A stretch of DNA of 64,000 nt from Ursus arctos (lineage: Eukaryota > Chordata > Mammalia > Carnivora > Ursidae). Every line of letters begins with the position of its first letter. The stretch's first letter is position 1. The stretch is from assembly GCF_023065955.2 (NCBI RefSeq), contig NW_026622952.1, positions 28,506,313-28,570,312 on the forward strand, read 5' to 3'. Below, one piece after another: positions 27,701 to 34,620 of this stretch. The notes under the pieces are model-generated. The model was not told the origin of the DNA and did no database searches. It worked only from the letters and a program-made list of their open reading frames with translations. Made by a program: the position numbers and the translations under genes.

Positions 27701-30700
27701 GCGTAAGTGTTTGCTCTGACGGCCATAGTTAGGGTCTGCATTAACTCCCCCTGCCATAGTCCTGCATCTCGTCACCTCATCTCTGCGTCTCTGTTCTTCT
27801 CCTGCTCCAACCCCTCCTCCTGCGGCATCCGCCTCCTGGAAGCACCACCCTTCCTCGGGACCCTCCAGGACTCCCCACTGGCCATCACAGAGCTTCCAGA
27901 TCCTTAGTCTTACGTTAAAAGTCTGCAAAAATAGGATTCCGAGCATGTCTCCCACCGTAGCCTTCTCTGTTCTCCACTCCGGCCAAACCAAATTACTTGT
28001 GATCCCCGTACATATGGAAGCTTTCCCTGATAGTCTCTCAGTGTCCTCTCCACCTGTTTACCTTGGTTTTCTCCTCACTCTTTGACACTGCCTGATGTAT
28101 ACTAGATCATCAAACACTACTGGACAGATAAAGTCCTATCACGTGCAGATTTGTAGACAGGGAAGCCAGAGTGTTTAAGGAATTCATCTTGGAGCTAGAT
28201 ACATTGTCAATCAGAATTTTAAGTTCAGTAATTTGGGGTAAAAGAAAATGATAAGCTACTACTCGATTTGAGATAGTATTACTACAGTGTTAGACGTGTG
28301 TGTGTGTGTGTGTAGGGGGACATTTACGCTTTTTTCCTCACCAAGTGTTATCATGTCCCGGCAGAATGATGACGATTAGTGGGAGTAACCATAAAATGCA
28401 CTTTAGGCTTACTTAACCCTTACTTCATCTCTAAGGTCTTATGTTCTATCTCCCAAACAGCTTTTACTTTAAAATTTCAGCTAACTAGTTCCTTAAAAAA
28501 CACACTGACTTTGTAACCTGTTCTAGAAACTAGGACTAGTAATCCTTTATCTAAAGCTTCCTAATTAATACTAACTATATCTCTTTTCCGGTTTTCTTTA
28601 CACAGATATGATGGATCACTGATGTCAGTGTTTTACTGCTTTTTCTCACACATCTCTGTCTTTAAAGAACTGAAGCAGCATTTCCATTCCTTTCCACTAG
28701 TTGACATTCTTCTGCTGCTGTTCTACCCACCTGCTTTCTTACTCCTCTAATACTCATTTTTAATTCAGATGTGCGTTGTACCGGGCAGCGGCCGTGTGCG
28801 ACTCTTAGTCAACCTCACCTGGCTCGTCTGTCCACTCTCCAGAGTTCGCCTCTTCCTGCATTTGTTTATCTACTTTTTACTAGTTTTACCTTTCATTTTT
28901 TAAGTGTTTATTTAAATTCTAGTTAACACTCAGTGTAATATTAGTTTCAGGTGTACAGTATGGTGATTCAGCCCTTCCATCCATCACCCCGTGCTCATCA
29001 CAAGTGCACTCCTTCATCCTCCTCTCCTCTTTAACCCATCCCCCCAACACCTCCTTTGCAGTTCATTCATTCATCTGCTCACTGAGACCATCATGCAACT
29101 GATGTTTATTGAGCGTCTTTGACTTCAGGGAACTTAAAGGCCAGATAGAAAAGTCAGCGCGCGCGTGTGCACACACAGACACACATTCATGTGTACACAT
29201 ATATTTTTGAAAAGTAGGTGTTAAATCTGAAATGGCAGTTATTTAAAGCTCATTTGCTTTCTTGATACCTTAGTCTTGGATGTCAGATGTTAATTTCTTT
29301 TTCACATGTTTCAGTCAGCTATTAAAACGGCGGGTGGTGTCAGTGCCTTTAAATATTGAGCACCTTTCTGAGGAATTGGATGCGTGGAGAGCTTGCACAC
29401 CGTCCATCGGCCGGTGAGTGAAGATGATATGAAGATGGGACTGCGGAGCTATTACTTAATATTATAGACAAACTTGTTGAAAATGTGGACTGGCTCACTA
29501 TCATTCCTAGTCAAATAATGCATCTCAGTTTGCTTAGCATGTGTTCAGTAATAATTTACAGTTCTGTTCTTTTCTGCCCTTTTAAAGTACTCTGTTTTAC
29601 TATAAATTAAGTCTAAGATGCCATCATCTCCAAAGGGGGACTAAATAATCCTCAGGAACTGTTTCTGATTTAAACCTTAATAATTCTATGGTTCTACGAA
29701 AATGAAAATGTGGTATCTGTTGGAAATACAGATCACCGGAAGAGTCTGCATTTACACCCCCTTCGGATTCACAAAAAATGGTTTATGCAACTTTACTAAA
29801 GAGACTACAACAAGAACCACTCAGAGGAATTGTTGGACCAGATTACGTGACTGGATCAAATCTGCCCAGTCATTCTGATAGCCACATCTCTTGTCTTACG
29901 GGATTAAAAATCCAGGTACAGCCTAATGTAAGGCATAAATTGTTCATTTCCATTGCTTCCACTTGTTTCATTATTCTAAAAACTGTGGTCTTAAAATAAG
30001 CATAATCTGAATAAAAGTAGGTACCTTAGAAAGGACTGATGCCTAGTGGGAAAATATTGCCCTTAATGCTCTATAGTTTGTATAAATGGTCTCTCTGTCT
30101 CCTTAAAATAAATTCAGAGACGGTCTGAATTGATGAAAGCAATTCATCTAATAGGTATACTTAGTAAAAAATGTTTAAAAATATATGTAGATCAGATCCT
30201 TAGGGAAATTAAATATGGGACACCAAGCAACAGTCAACACAAATTATCATATCGCAATAGATTAAAATTAACTTTATAGTCTCCGTTTGTAGTTTATAAA
30301 CACAAAGAAATTAAGCACTGACATATATATATTATTGATTACATGTTCTTACATTGACTTACTGAGTTGTTCAGCGATTACAAATTATTGGGATCGATCA
30401 TGAGGAATGGTCCCTAGCGTACAGTCAGAAGTAATGATGGGGAATGATACCCCCCAGTGCTCCATTTCCGGGGAAAGTGGAGACACCTTCGTGGTCGCAG
30501 AGCCAGGCCGGGTGGAGTTGTCCACGTGGAGCACACCGAGCTGAGTCCACATACACGGCAGACGGAAGCTCCAGTCCGGACTGAAAAAACACCACTTCGC
30601 AGAAAATTGTTCATATTTCACAGAGTTAATTCTTCTACTTCTAAAGGAATGTGACTAATTACATTTCTAATACTGATATGCCAGCCCAATGGGGACAGCT

Positions 30701-32137
30701 GTTTTTGGGGATAACCACTTAAATTAAATAGCTTGCTGCGTACATAAACCCTATCCATAGCTTGACCTGACACGATCAACTAATTACGTCTTCAGAATAT
30801 GCTAACATAGTCCAAAAACCAGGTCGGACGCTTAGTTGTGTGCGTGCTTTCTTTAACCACTTATGTTCAGAGATAAAAAATCAAAGCAGTAAAGTCAATA
30901 ACTTATAATTTAAGAGCAAAAAACATCATGCAGTTTGTAGACTGTGTCTTCAGGGCTGCTCGTGGCCCTCCCTGTGCCATTCCTAGTCCCTGCTTCATAT
31001 TCCTAGCGCACCTTCCTGTTTCTCTTCTCTTCAGGTTCTTTTTCTCCATTCCATCTGCAGTAGCCAAATGACCCAGCAGATATGCTGCCTCACCTCTCTG
31101 CACCCAAACCTACAATAGGAAAGCACCTACTAATTATCCGCTAGGACTAATGTAAATGGGGTGCTTCCCTCCCAGCATCTTTCTCTTTCAACAGAAAATT
31201 AATGCTCTGGTTTTAACTGTGAAATGTCAAGTATCTTTAAGTAGAAAGTAGTCCACTTCATATGATGGGTTTTCCAATGTCTAGACATGATTTAATAACA
31301 ACAATCTGTATCATTTGAAATCGTGATCAAAAATGTGGTAACTTTAGAAGATAATTAAGAATATTAGTTTTTAGTCCATTTCGTGTTTTTGAAATCATGC
31401 TTTTCTTTCTGAGAGCTGGGAGAAATAGATTAAAAGGTTTTTTTGCATTTGGTTCTTCAGAACCACCCTTGGTACACAGAGTACCTGATAGAACTGAACC
31501 ATAAATACGCTAGTACATCATGATTTTAAATTATGTATACCATACACAGCAATATAGTTTTCATCTTCTGGGGAGCAGTTTCAGAGCTCCTGGCTTAAAT
31601 AATTTCCCAAGTTGTATTGATGTAGGCTATATGAGTAAAGTAGTAAAGCGTATTTAAGTCTAGGCTAGGCATACATGCCTTTATAAAATGCTAACTTTGT
31701 ATTAATTAATGGATTAGCAATACCTTTGTCATTGGTACCACTACTGTATTCAAAGAATTCAGATTATAAAACCAAATTCTATTTTGAAAGACATGGGGGC
31801 ATAATGTTAAGATATTTAAAATTTTTTCTGTGTTTGGGAACAGTTCAAAAAAATCTGATTTTTTTCACATTTATTGTCTGAATACTGCCAGTGTTTTTAT
31901 TATTATTATTATTGTTATTATTATTATTATTATTATTAAAGGGATTGTGTTTCTGGAAGTTACAAGCATGTTGCAAATGTATAATCCCATCTTCTCTTTC
32001 CTCAACTCTGTGTACAGGGCCCTGTATTTTTCCTTGAAGATGGGAAATCCACTATCTCGTTGAATGACGCATTGATGTGGGCAAAGGTGAACCCATTCTC
32101 ACCTTTAGGGACTGGAATACGACTCAACCCATTTTGA
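1275..32137 (+). CDS. WDR17: WDR17, 3' part of gene (spliced, 18 exons plus a microexon)
   Basis: This is the C-terminal part of WD repeat-containing protein 17. Joining 1275-1439, 3576-3778, 4770-4919, 5222-5352, 5649-5774, 6800-6955, 10475-10539, 13260-13392, 14164-14255, 15297-15396, 16486-16625, 20663-20774, 24004-24145, 24549-24651, 25987-26088, 29315-29413, 29732-29915 and 32018-32137 gives one open frame of 773 codons and a stop. Including the microexon and the upstream acceptor at 20639 adds 15 residues. All introns are GT-AG and all phases match. The first three exons carry WD40 repeats ending VRVYY, VRIWD, IKVWD and VRLWS. The rest is helical and repeat-poor, like the alpha-solenoid that follows beta-propellers in trafficking proteins. 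I recognised the gene by close match to human WDR17 as I remember it (about 1322 residues). Molecular function is not established. The N-terminal propeller exons lie left of the window. Confidence 0.96.
1440..3575 (+). other. WDR17: WDR17 intron
   Basis: AT-rich intron with an (AT)n tract at 2821-2850. No other repeat or exon recognised. Confidence 0.6.
2821..2850. repeat. (AT)n microsatellite
   Basis: About 14 uninterrupted AT dinucleotides. Confidence 0.95.
3576..3778 (+). CDS. WDR17: WDR17 exon: two WD40 repeats
   Basis: Acceptor ttttcag, donor GTAAAG. It encodes the VRIWDYTQDAC and ISGSWDYTIKVWDTREG blades with GH dipeptides and WD ends. The split glycine codon GG|T at the 5' junction is followed by serine; the human protein has threonine there, from memory. 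Confidence 0.96.
4770..4919 (+). CDS. WDR17: WDR17 exon: last WD40 repeat and linker
   Basis: Acceptor tcccatcag, donor GTATTG. It encodes LTCHPSRPFTMASCSRDSTV, then RLWSL, closing the propeller, followed by the linker LADRSWEEIIGNT. It ends in phase 1 and splices into 5222. A Can-SINE begins 23 nt beyond the donor. Confidence 0.96.
4943..5144 (+). mobile_element. Can-SINE inside a very short WDR17 intron
   Basis: tRNA-Lys-derived carnivore SINE with head ggggtgcctgggtggcac, CT-rich body and A-rich tail. Target-site duplications are 4925-4942 and 5145-5162 (18 bp, two C-to-T differences). Confidence 0.95.
5222..5352 (+). CDS. WDR17: WDR17 exon: linker after propeller
   Basis: Acceptor ctgctcttcag, donor GTGAGT. 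It encodes HAMEQGTPPLLCGKVSRDI and continues to RWFSECLS. It ends in phase 0. Confidence 0.95.
5649..5774 (+). CDS. WDR17: WDR17 exon
   Basis: Acceptor cctttcag, donor GTAAGT; 42 whole codons. It encodes PPGGSDNLWNLVAVIRGQ and continues to HLKHLIKFRT. It closely matches human WDR17 as remembered. Confidence 0.95.
5775..6799 (+). other. WDR17: WDR17 intron with no assigned content
   Basis: Intron of about 1 kb. It contains a 94-codon ORF at 6063-6347 that I do not recognise and that has no matching splice context. No transposon was recognised. Confidence 0.5.
6800..6955 (+). CDS. WDR17: WDR17 exon: start of helical C-terminal region
   Basis: Acceptor tttttaaccag, donor GTAAAG; 52 codons, phase 0. 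It encodes SEAQELTTVKMSKFGGGIGV and then a predicted helical stretch (RLKEAADIHLRLGQIQRYCE). Confidence 0.95.
7049..7231. mobile_element. MER5-type hAT DNA transposon fossil
   Basis: Imperfect terminal inverted repeats, cagtacttctcaaa and its counterpart tttgagaaccacta, bound a 180-bp element typical of MER5/Charlie non-autonomous elements. Confidence 0.75.
7377..7742 (-). mobile_element. L1 3' end, antisense
   Basis: A poly-T head is followed by the reverse complement of the carnivore L1 3' region (ttagtcaccatac, tccctggtttctgatg). Confidence 0.85.
8271..8487 (+). mobile_element. Can-SINE (older subtype)
   Basis: Head ggggtgcccgggtggctcag, CT-rich body and degenerate A-rich tail; first of three SINEs in tandem orientation. 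Confidence 0.9.
8544..8743 (+). mobile_element. Can-SINE
   Basis: Full-length SINE of the cacagcggttaag subtype, flanked by copies of aaaattttacttct. Confidence 0.95.
8825..9028 (+). mobile_element. Can-SINE with perfect 20-bp target duplication
   Basis: Full-length SINE. Identical target-site duplications at 8805-8824 and 9029-9048 indicate a comparatively young insertion. Confidence 0.96.
9538..9606 (+). mobile_element. Very short 5'-truncated L1 insertion
   Basis: About 69 bp of L1 3' terminus (acacccgaaactaatattac) plus an A-rich tail, between 14-bp duplications 9524-9537 and 9607-9620 (aaagttacctattt). Confidence 0.85.
10227..10420 (+). mobile_element. Can-SINE
   Basis: SINE in the intron 54 nt upstream of the 10475 exon. 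Duplications 10211-10226 and 10421-10436 differ at one base. Confidence 0.95.
10475..10539 (+). CDS. WDR17: WDR17 exon (65 nt)
   Basis: Acceptor tctgttctag, donor GTAAGC. It encodes WDKALSVAPGVSVKYWKKLM and then QR. It ends in phase 2. Confidence 0.95.
10540..13038 (+). other. WDR17: WDR17 intron with old repeat
   Basis: About 10998-11455 is an ancient mammalian interspersed repeat (tcatcttaactgattacatt, ccaaataaggttacat); I could not assign its family. The remaining sequence is unassigned. Confidence 0.5.
13039..13237 (+). mobile_element. L1 3' end abutting WDR17 splice acceptor
   Basis: Carnivore L1 3' UTR with its G-rich tract (13057-13076), actgggtgttatac, gaatcatcgaactttacatc and an A tail ending 22 nt before the exon at 13260. 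Confidence 0.9.
13260..13392 (+). CDS. WDR17: WDR17 exon
   Basis: Acceptor ttattttattag, donor GTACAA. It encodes RADQLIQEDKDDVIPYCIAI and continues to EALLVAQ. An L1 remnant ends only 22 nt upstream of this exon (see findings). Confidence 0.95.
13751..14080. mobile_element. Tigger-like DNA transposon fossil
   Basis: Terminal inverted repeats cagttaatccttgaa and ttcaagggtcaactg match at 13 of 15 positions. The internal sequence resembles a common TcMar-Tigger-type non-autonomous element. Family name not certain. Confidence 0.7.
14164..14255 (+). CDS. WDR17: WDR17 exon
   Basis: Acceptor aaattccag, donor GTGAGC. It encodes ACEGSMQTLHVSTPKGSSSS and then DDIYKEDFN; the final split codon is GA|A. 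Confidence 0.94.
15297..15396 (+). CDS. WDR17: WDR17 exon
   Basis: Acceptor ttttcttttctag, donor GTACAT. It encodes LLHKVSEELAEWYFQDGRAV and then a cysteine-containing helix, LAACCQLAVDNTE. Phase 0. Confidence 0.95.
15806..15990 (+). mobile_element. L1 3' end
   Basis: Carnivore L1 3' UTR (actgggtgttatacacaact, gaatcgttgaacactacatc) with A-rich tail. Confidence 0.88.
16486..16625 (+). CDS. WDR17: WDR17 exon upstream of alternative region
   Basis: Acceptor ttcttattgagcaag, donor GTAAGA. It encodes LAMAYLIRGNELELAVCVGT and continues to ELLARKCMMIPT plus TG of a split codon. The split TG can be completed by G at 20663 (Trp), by T at 20639 (Cys) or by C of the microexon at 18758 (Cys). All three choices keep the frame. 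Confidence 0.94.
17385..17500. repeat. MIR-like SINE fragment
   Basis: Contains the MIR-type core gtgcctagcactgttctaag followed by actttacatgtaataactca. Confidence 0.6.
17575..17930. repeat. Old mammalian interspersed repeat, family unassigned
   Basis: Contains ggcttataaacaacagaaat, tctcacagttctgggggctg and cacctcccaaaggccccact, a common mammalian repeat also present at about 10998-11455 and 44600-45175 in diverged form. Confidence 0.6.
18758..18778 (+). CDS. WDR17: WDR17 alternative microexon (21 nt)
   Basis: A 21-nt segment lies between a strong acceptor (ttctttttag) and a GTATTA donor. It encodes CFPSVGY with flanking split codons, and the human long isoform has a nearly identical CFPCVGY peptide at this point, from memory. 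Its length is a multiple of three, so it can be skipped or included without changing frame. It was too short to appear as an ORF and was found by matching the expected peptide. Confidence 0.82.
18779..20638 (+). other. WDR17: WDR17 intron after the microexon
   Basis: AT-rich, with one minus-strand SINE (19955-20156). No other exon was recognised. Confidence 0.6.
19955..20156 (-). mobile_element. Can-SINE, antisense
   Basis: Poly-T head and reverse-complement SINE ending cacccaggcgcccc, flanked by cagaaaattgcatttct at both ends. Confidence 0.95.
20639..20774 (+). CDS. WDR17: WDR17 exon with tandem acceptors (20639 or 20663)
   Basis: The constitutive part starts at 20663 after gtgcatag and encodes NLAADLLLMTPDNELQLVKL and onward to NELHEK, donor GTACGC. 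A second AG 24 nt upstream (aactgaag, exon from 20639) adds FPLCYVHR in frame. This matches the extra VPFCYVNR segment of the longer human isoform as I remember it. Confidence 0.92.
20900..21155. repeat. MIR SINE fossil
   Basis: MIR-type core: tgctgagcttctactgtatg, attttacaaagaaagtgag and aaggaactgccc. Confidence 0.75.
21719..21828. repeat. (TG)n microsatellite with degenerate extension
   Basis: Pure GT run at 21719-21750, followed by interrupted gtgtgag units. Confidence 0.95.
22041..22244 (-). mobile_element. Can-SINE, antisense
   Basis: Diverged SINE with GA-rich body, flanked by tgcatagtgc and tgcctagtgc. Confidence 0.9.
22841..23042 (-). mobile_element. L1 3' end, antisense
   Basis: Contains accatacagtgtaatattag and acaacacccggtgctcctca, the reverse complement of the carnivore L1 3' UTR. 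Confidence 0.8.
24004..24145 (+). CDS. WDR17: WDR17 exon
   Basis: Acceptor ttacttttcag, donor GTAAGT. It encodes CKLPTVEECMQLAETAHADG and onward to YLLSQEPEKALPIGIDFIK. It ends in phase 1. Confidence 0.95.
24412..24500 (-). mobile_element. Short L1 3' end, antisense, with target duplication
   Basis: About 89 bp of L1 3' terminus between taatactatttctt duplications (24398-24411 and 24503-24516). It sits 48 nt upstream of the WDR17 exon at 24549. Confidence 0.88.
24549..24651 (+). CDS. WDR17: WDR17 exon
   Basis: Acceptor attttgccag, donor GTGAGT. It encodes NITSSNWTLDAIYPVLDLLS and then YIRTEKLVLHTCT. The split codon at the 3' end gives Lys here (AA|G), where I remember Glu in human. Confidence 0.94.
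24786..24984 (-). mobile_element. Can-SINE, antisense
   Basis: Poly-T head, GA-rich body, end ctacccaggtgcccc; flanked by tttatttgct copies. Confidence 0.92.
25094..25116. repeat. (CA)n microsatellite
   Basis: About 11 CA units. Confidence 0.9.
25660..25847 (-). mobile_element. Can-SINE, antisense
   Basis: Reverse complement of the cacagcggttaag-type SINE, 139 nt before the WDR17 exon at 25987. Confidence 0.95.
25987..26088 (+). CDS. WDR17: WDR17 exon
   Basis: Acceptor ctcttttag, donor GTAAAA. It encodes ARNELLILCGYIGALLAIRR and then QYQSIVPALYEYT. A minus-strand SINE ends 139 nt upstream. Confidence 0.95.
26089..28893 (+). other. WDR17: WDR17 intron, partly GC-rich
   Basis: About 27300-27910 is pyrimidine-rich and comparatively GC-rich, with overlapping ORFs of 66-128 codons on both strands. 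None shows a recognisable domain or splice context. No known repeat was firmly identified here. Confidence 0.45.
28894..29060 (-). mobile_element. L1 3' end, antisense
   Basis: Contains cagtgtaatattagtttcag and ccccgtgctcatcacaagtg, the reverse complement of the carnivore L1 3' UTR. Confidence 0.8.
29155..29205. repeat. Alternating purine-pyrimidine tract
   Basis: A gcgcgcgcgtgtgcacacac run followed by further CA-rich sequence. Confidence 0.8.
29315..29413 (+). CDS. WDR17: WDR17 exon
   Basis: Acceptor catgtttcag, donor GTGAGT. It encodes QLLKRRVVSVPLNIEHLSEE and then LDAWRACTPSIG. Confidence 0.94.
29732..29915 (+). CDS. WDR17: WDR17 penultimate exon
   Basis: Acceptor ggaaatacag (pyrimidine-poor), donor GTACAG. 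It encodes SPEESAFTPPSDSQKMVYAT and onward to GPDYVTGSNLPSHSDSHISC and LTGLKIQ. The frame and the human match fix the acceptor despite its weak tract. Confidence 0.93.
29916..32017 (+). other. WDR17: Last WDR17 intron
   Basis: About 2.1 kb. Contains a CpG-bearing segment (30440-30600) that shares a motif with 27541-27610 in inverse orientation and an ATT repeat (31896-31938). Otherwise unassigned. Confidence 0.5.
31896..31938. repeat. (TTA)n microsatellite
   Basis: About 14 TTA units with one interruption, 80 nt before the last WDR17 exon. Confidence 0.93.
32018..32137 (+). CDS. WDR17: WDR17 last coding exon and stop
   Basis: Acceptor tgtgtacag. It encodes GPVFFLEDGKSTISLNDALM and then WAKVNPFSPLGTGIRLNPF, followed by TGA at 32135-32137. 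This is the C-terminus I remember for human WDR17. Confidence 0.95.
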   Translation, partial: GPVFFLEDGKSTISLNDALMWAKVNPFSPLGTGIRLNPF

Positions 32138-34620
32138 CAAAGTTTTTCTCCTTGTTTAATTGTTTTTTTTTAAAGACCTTTTGTGGGTTAGTGTTCCCTT
32201 AGCCTTTGTTGTCCAAGAGCCAAAGGTTAAGGGGAGCGGGGGAGGTGGGGAATAAGAGTTGACTTTATAAATTAACTTCAAAAAATAAAACATTTATATA
32301 ATTTCAAGGAAAAATAGATGTGTCCTTTATAAAATACAACAGCCATATTTGGGAGAAAGATAATATTTAAATTATAAAAGACTGAAAAATCCAAAAGAGC
32401 ATATATAAGTTTCACAAAGGTACCAAAATATTGTATTGTTGAAACATATAAAATAATGCGACACCTACAATAGTGCTTGGCAGAGTAAGTACCTAATGAC
32501 TAGTGGAACAAGTGTCTTGAGGTATCAGAATATAAGGTATTGTGACTGGTCTTCAAGTTAACAAACACCCATACTGTCCTCTATAAAAGATATAGTAAAC
32601 CAGTAGTTTCAGTTCATATTTAATAAAAGTTTCCAGCTATGCATTTGGTATGTATCAATAAATGGACACACGGTCAAAATACTTCTGAGTTTTATTTTTT
32701 CTTAAAGAAAGCACTATCAAGTTTTTTAACTGAAATTAAATGTCCAATTATAAAGAAATAGGTTTTATAAGCATAAAAAAATTGAGGAGTAAAAAACACA
32801 AATACAGTTAAATTTGTATAAGAATTTACATTTGATGATAATTGACTATTTTAAAAGATATTTGGTATGTATGGATATTAGTTTTGATTACCATTTAATA
32901 CTTAGAGTAAATTTTAATCAACTTATATTCACTCGATAACATAATTTATTTGATAAAATTAGCTTAAAATAAATTTCTGTAGGTACATGTTGATATTTGG
33001 GGCATATTATAAATTCAAGTTTTTTAAATATTAATTAGAAGAGTAAAACTATTTAAAAAAAAAAAAAAGCCTGAGGCATGACTGCACGTATTTCAGTCGT
33101 ACTAGAATTCTGACTTTGAAGTCTTAGAAATTAATGCATTACGGGGAAGAACAGAACTTTGATAGTCAAGCTGTTTTACAGAATTTATAATACAGATGTT
33201 TTTGGCTAAAGAGTGAGTTCATATAATTAGAATAATTGTGGTTTTTATTATCTTTCAGCTTACTGCATTTAAAATAATTTTAAAATTTTCTTGAACAAGC
33301 TTCTTAAAACTTAAAAGTTCTAACTCCTTAAGAAGACATTACAGGCCTAAATTCTATTTTATAAAAAAAATTACTAAATATTATAGAAGAGAATATATGT
33401 GACACATCAATAGTGTCAAGTATTTTTTTAATCCTTAGTGATATGCATAACTCAATTTTTAGATGAGGCAGATTTTTAATTAGCATATATGTAGTGAAAT
33501 CTTTTCACTTAAAAATAGCAGTTGAAATCCTGTTATAATTCTCTTTATTTTGTTTTAAAATAGATTAAGAAGCCTGTCTTTTGTGCTGTAACTACTTTAA
33601 AAGATCCAGAGTTTAAGTTATACATATATAAACGATTGTTTCCTTCTTCTTCATTTTAAACGAATGCAGAAAAATGATACTTTATGTATAAACTATGAAA
33701 AAATGATGTAACTCTTCAGCATATGGAGACAATAGAGGAGTAACTCAATTTGTGTCTAAAATCTAAATTGGATTGATTCAAATATAATTCTGTTACTCTG
33801 ACTTCTACAGTGTTTTATACCTTTTTATTATAACTATTAATTCTTCATAGAACTATGTCATCTGACCATGTCAGTCTGCATCTATTGTGCCTTGATATGA
33901 AAAACAAAGTGATTTTTTAAATTTATAAAAGGCTTTCCATTGTTAGATTTCATATGCATGAAAACCCAAAAAAATATGAACTTATTTTACTACTAGAAGA
34001 TGTTTATATTACTGATAATGTGTGCAAGTTATTTTCCAAGTTTAAATATGCTTTTATGAAAGAAGTCTCATTAGACAATGGTTTTAATAGCATTGGAAAA
34101 ATATTTTGCCTATAAAAATTACCAGGTGGTTAACAAAATTGCAACATCAAAATGAGTTATATCTTGTGAAAATATGATTTTTATGTCAATCAAAATTTAT
34201 ATATATTTGTTATACATATTTCTATGAGATCATCCAGAGGTGTTCAGGAACATGGTTGCATTAAAACAATGACTTGTATTTTGTTGTCCTTATAAAAGGA
34301 AAGTTGATACTTTTTCAGTCTTAAGTTAAAAGGCATTTTGAATATAGTAAAAGCCTCACCAATTGTTTGTAAAATTCAGGGTTTCTTATTTAGTATAGCA
34401 GTCATACAGAAGATATCTTCCTCGTCAACTCTTAATAAGTGTTTATTGTTCCATATCTTTGAAACATTTATTCCTCAATAATTGATAAAAGTACTTTTAT
34501 GCTAAATTTAAATACCACAGGACTGTGCTTAATATGGCATGCAGTTATCTAGATTTTTATGTATATATGTATGAATGTATTTCAGGTCCCCTAAATTTCA
34601 ATAAATACTGCATTAAAACC
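32138..34620 (+). other. WDR17: Probable WDR17 3' UTR, AT-rich, extent uncertain
   Basis: An AT-rich stretch free of recognisable transposons follows the stop codon. AATAAA hexamers on the plus strand lie at 32284-32289, 32657-32662, 32968-32973 and 34600-34605. Which is used cannot be told from sequence alone. The repeat-free 2.5 kb makes a long 3' UTR plausible but unproven. Confidence 0.4.

Noticed and set aside
27304..27991. Cluster of overlapping ORFs on both strands (up to 128 codons)
   Set aside because: Pyrimidine-rich sequence keeps several frames open by composition. No homology, acceptor/donor pair or codon pattern supports a gene.
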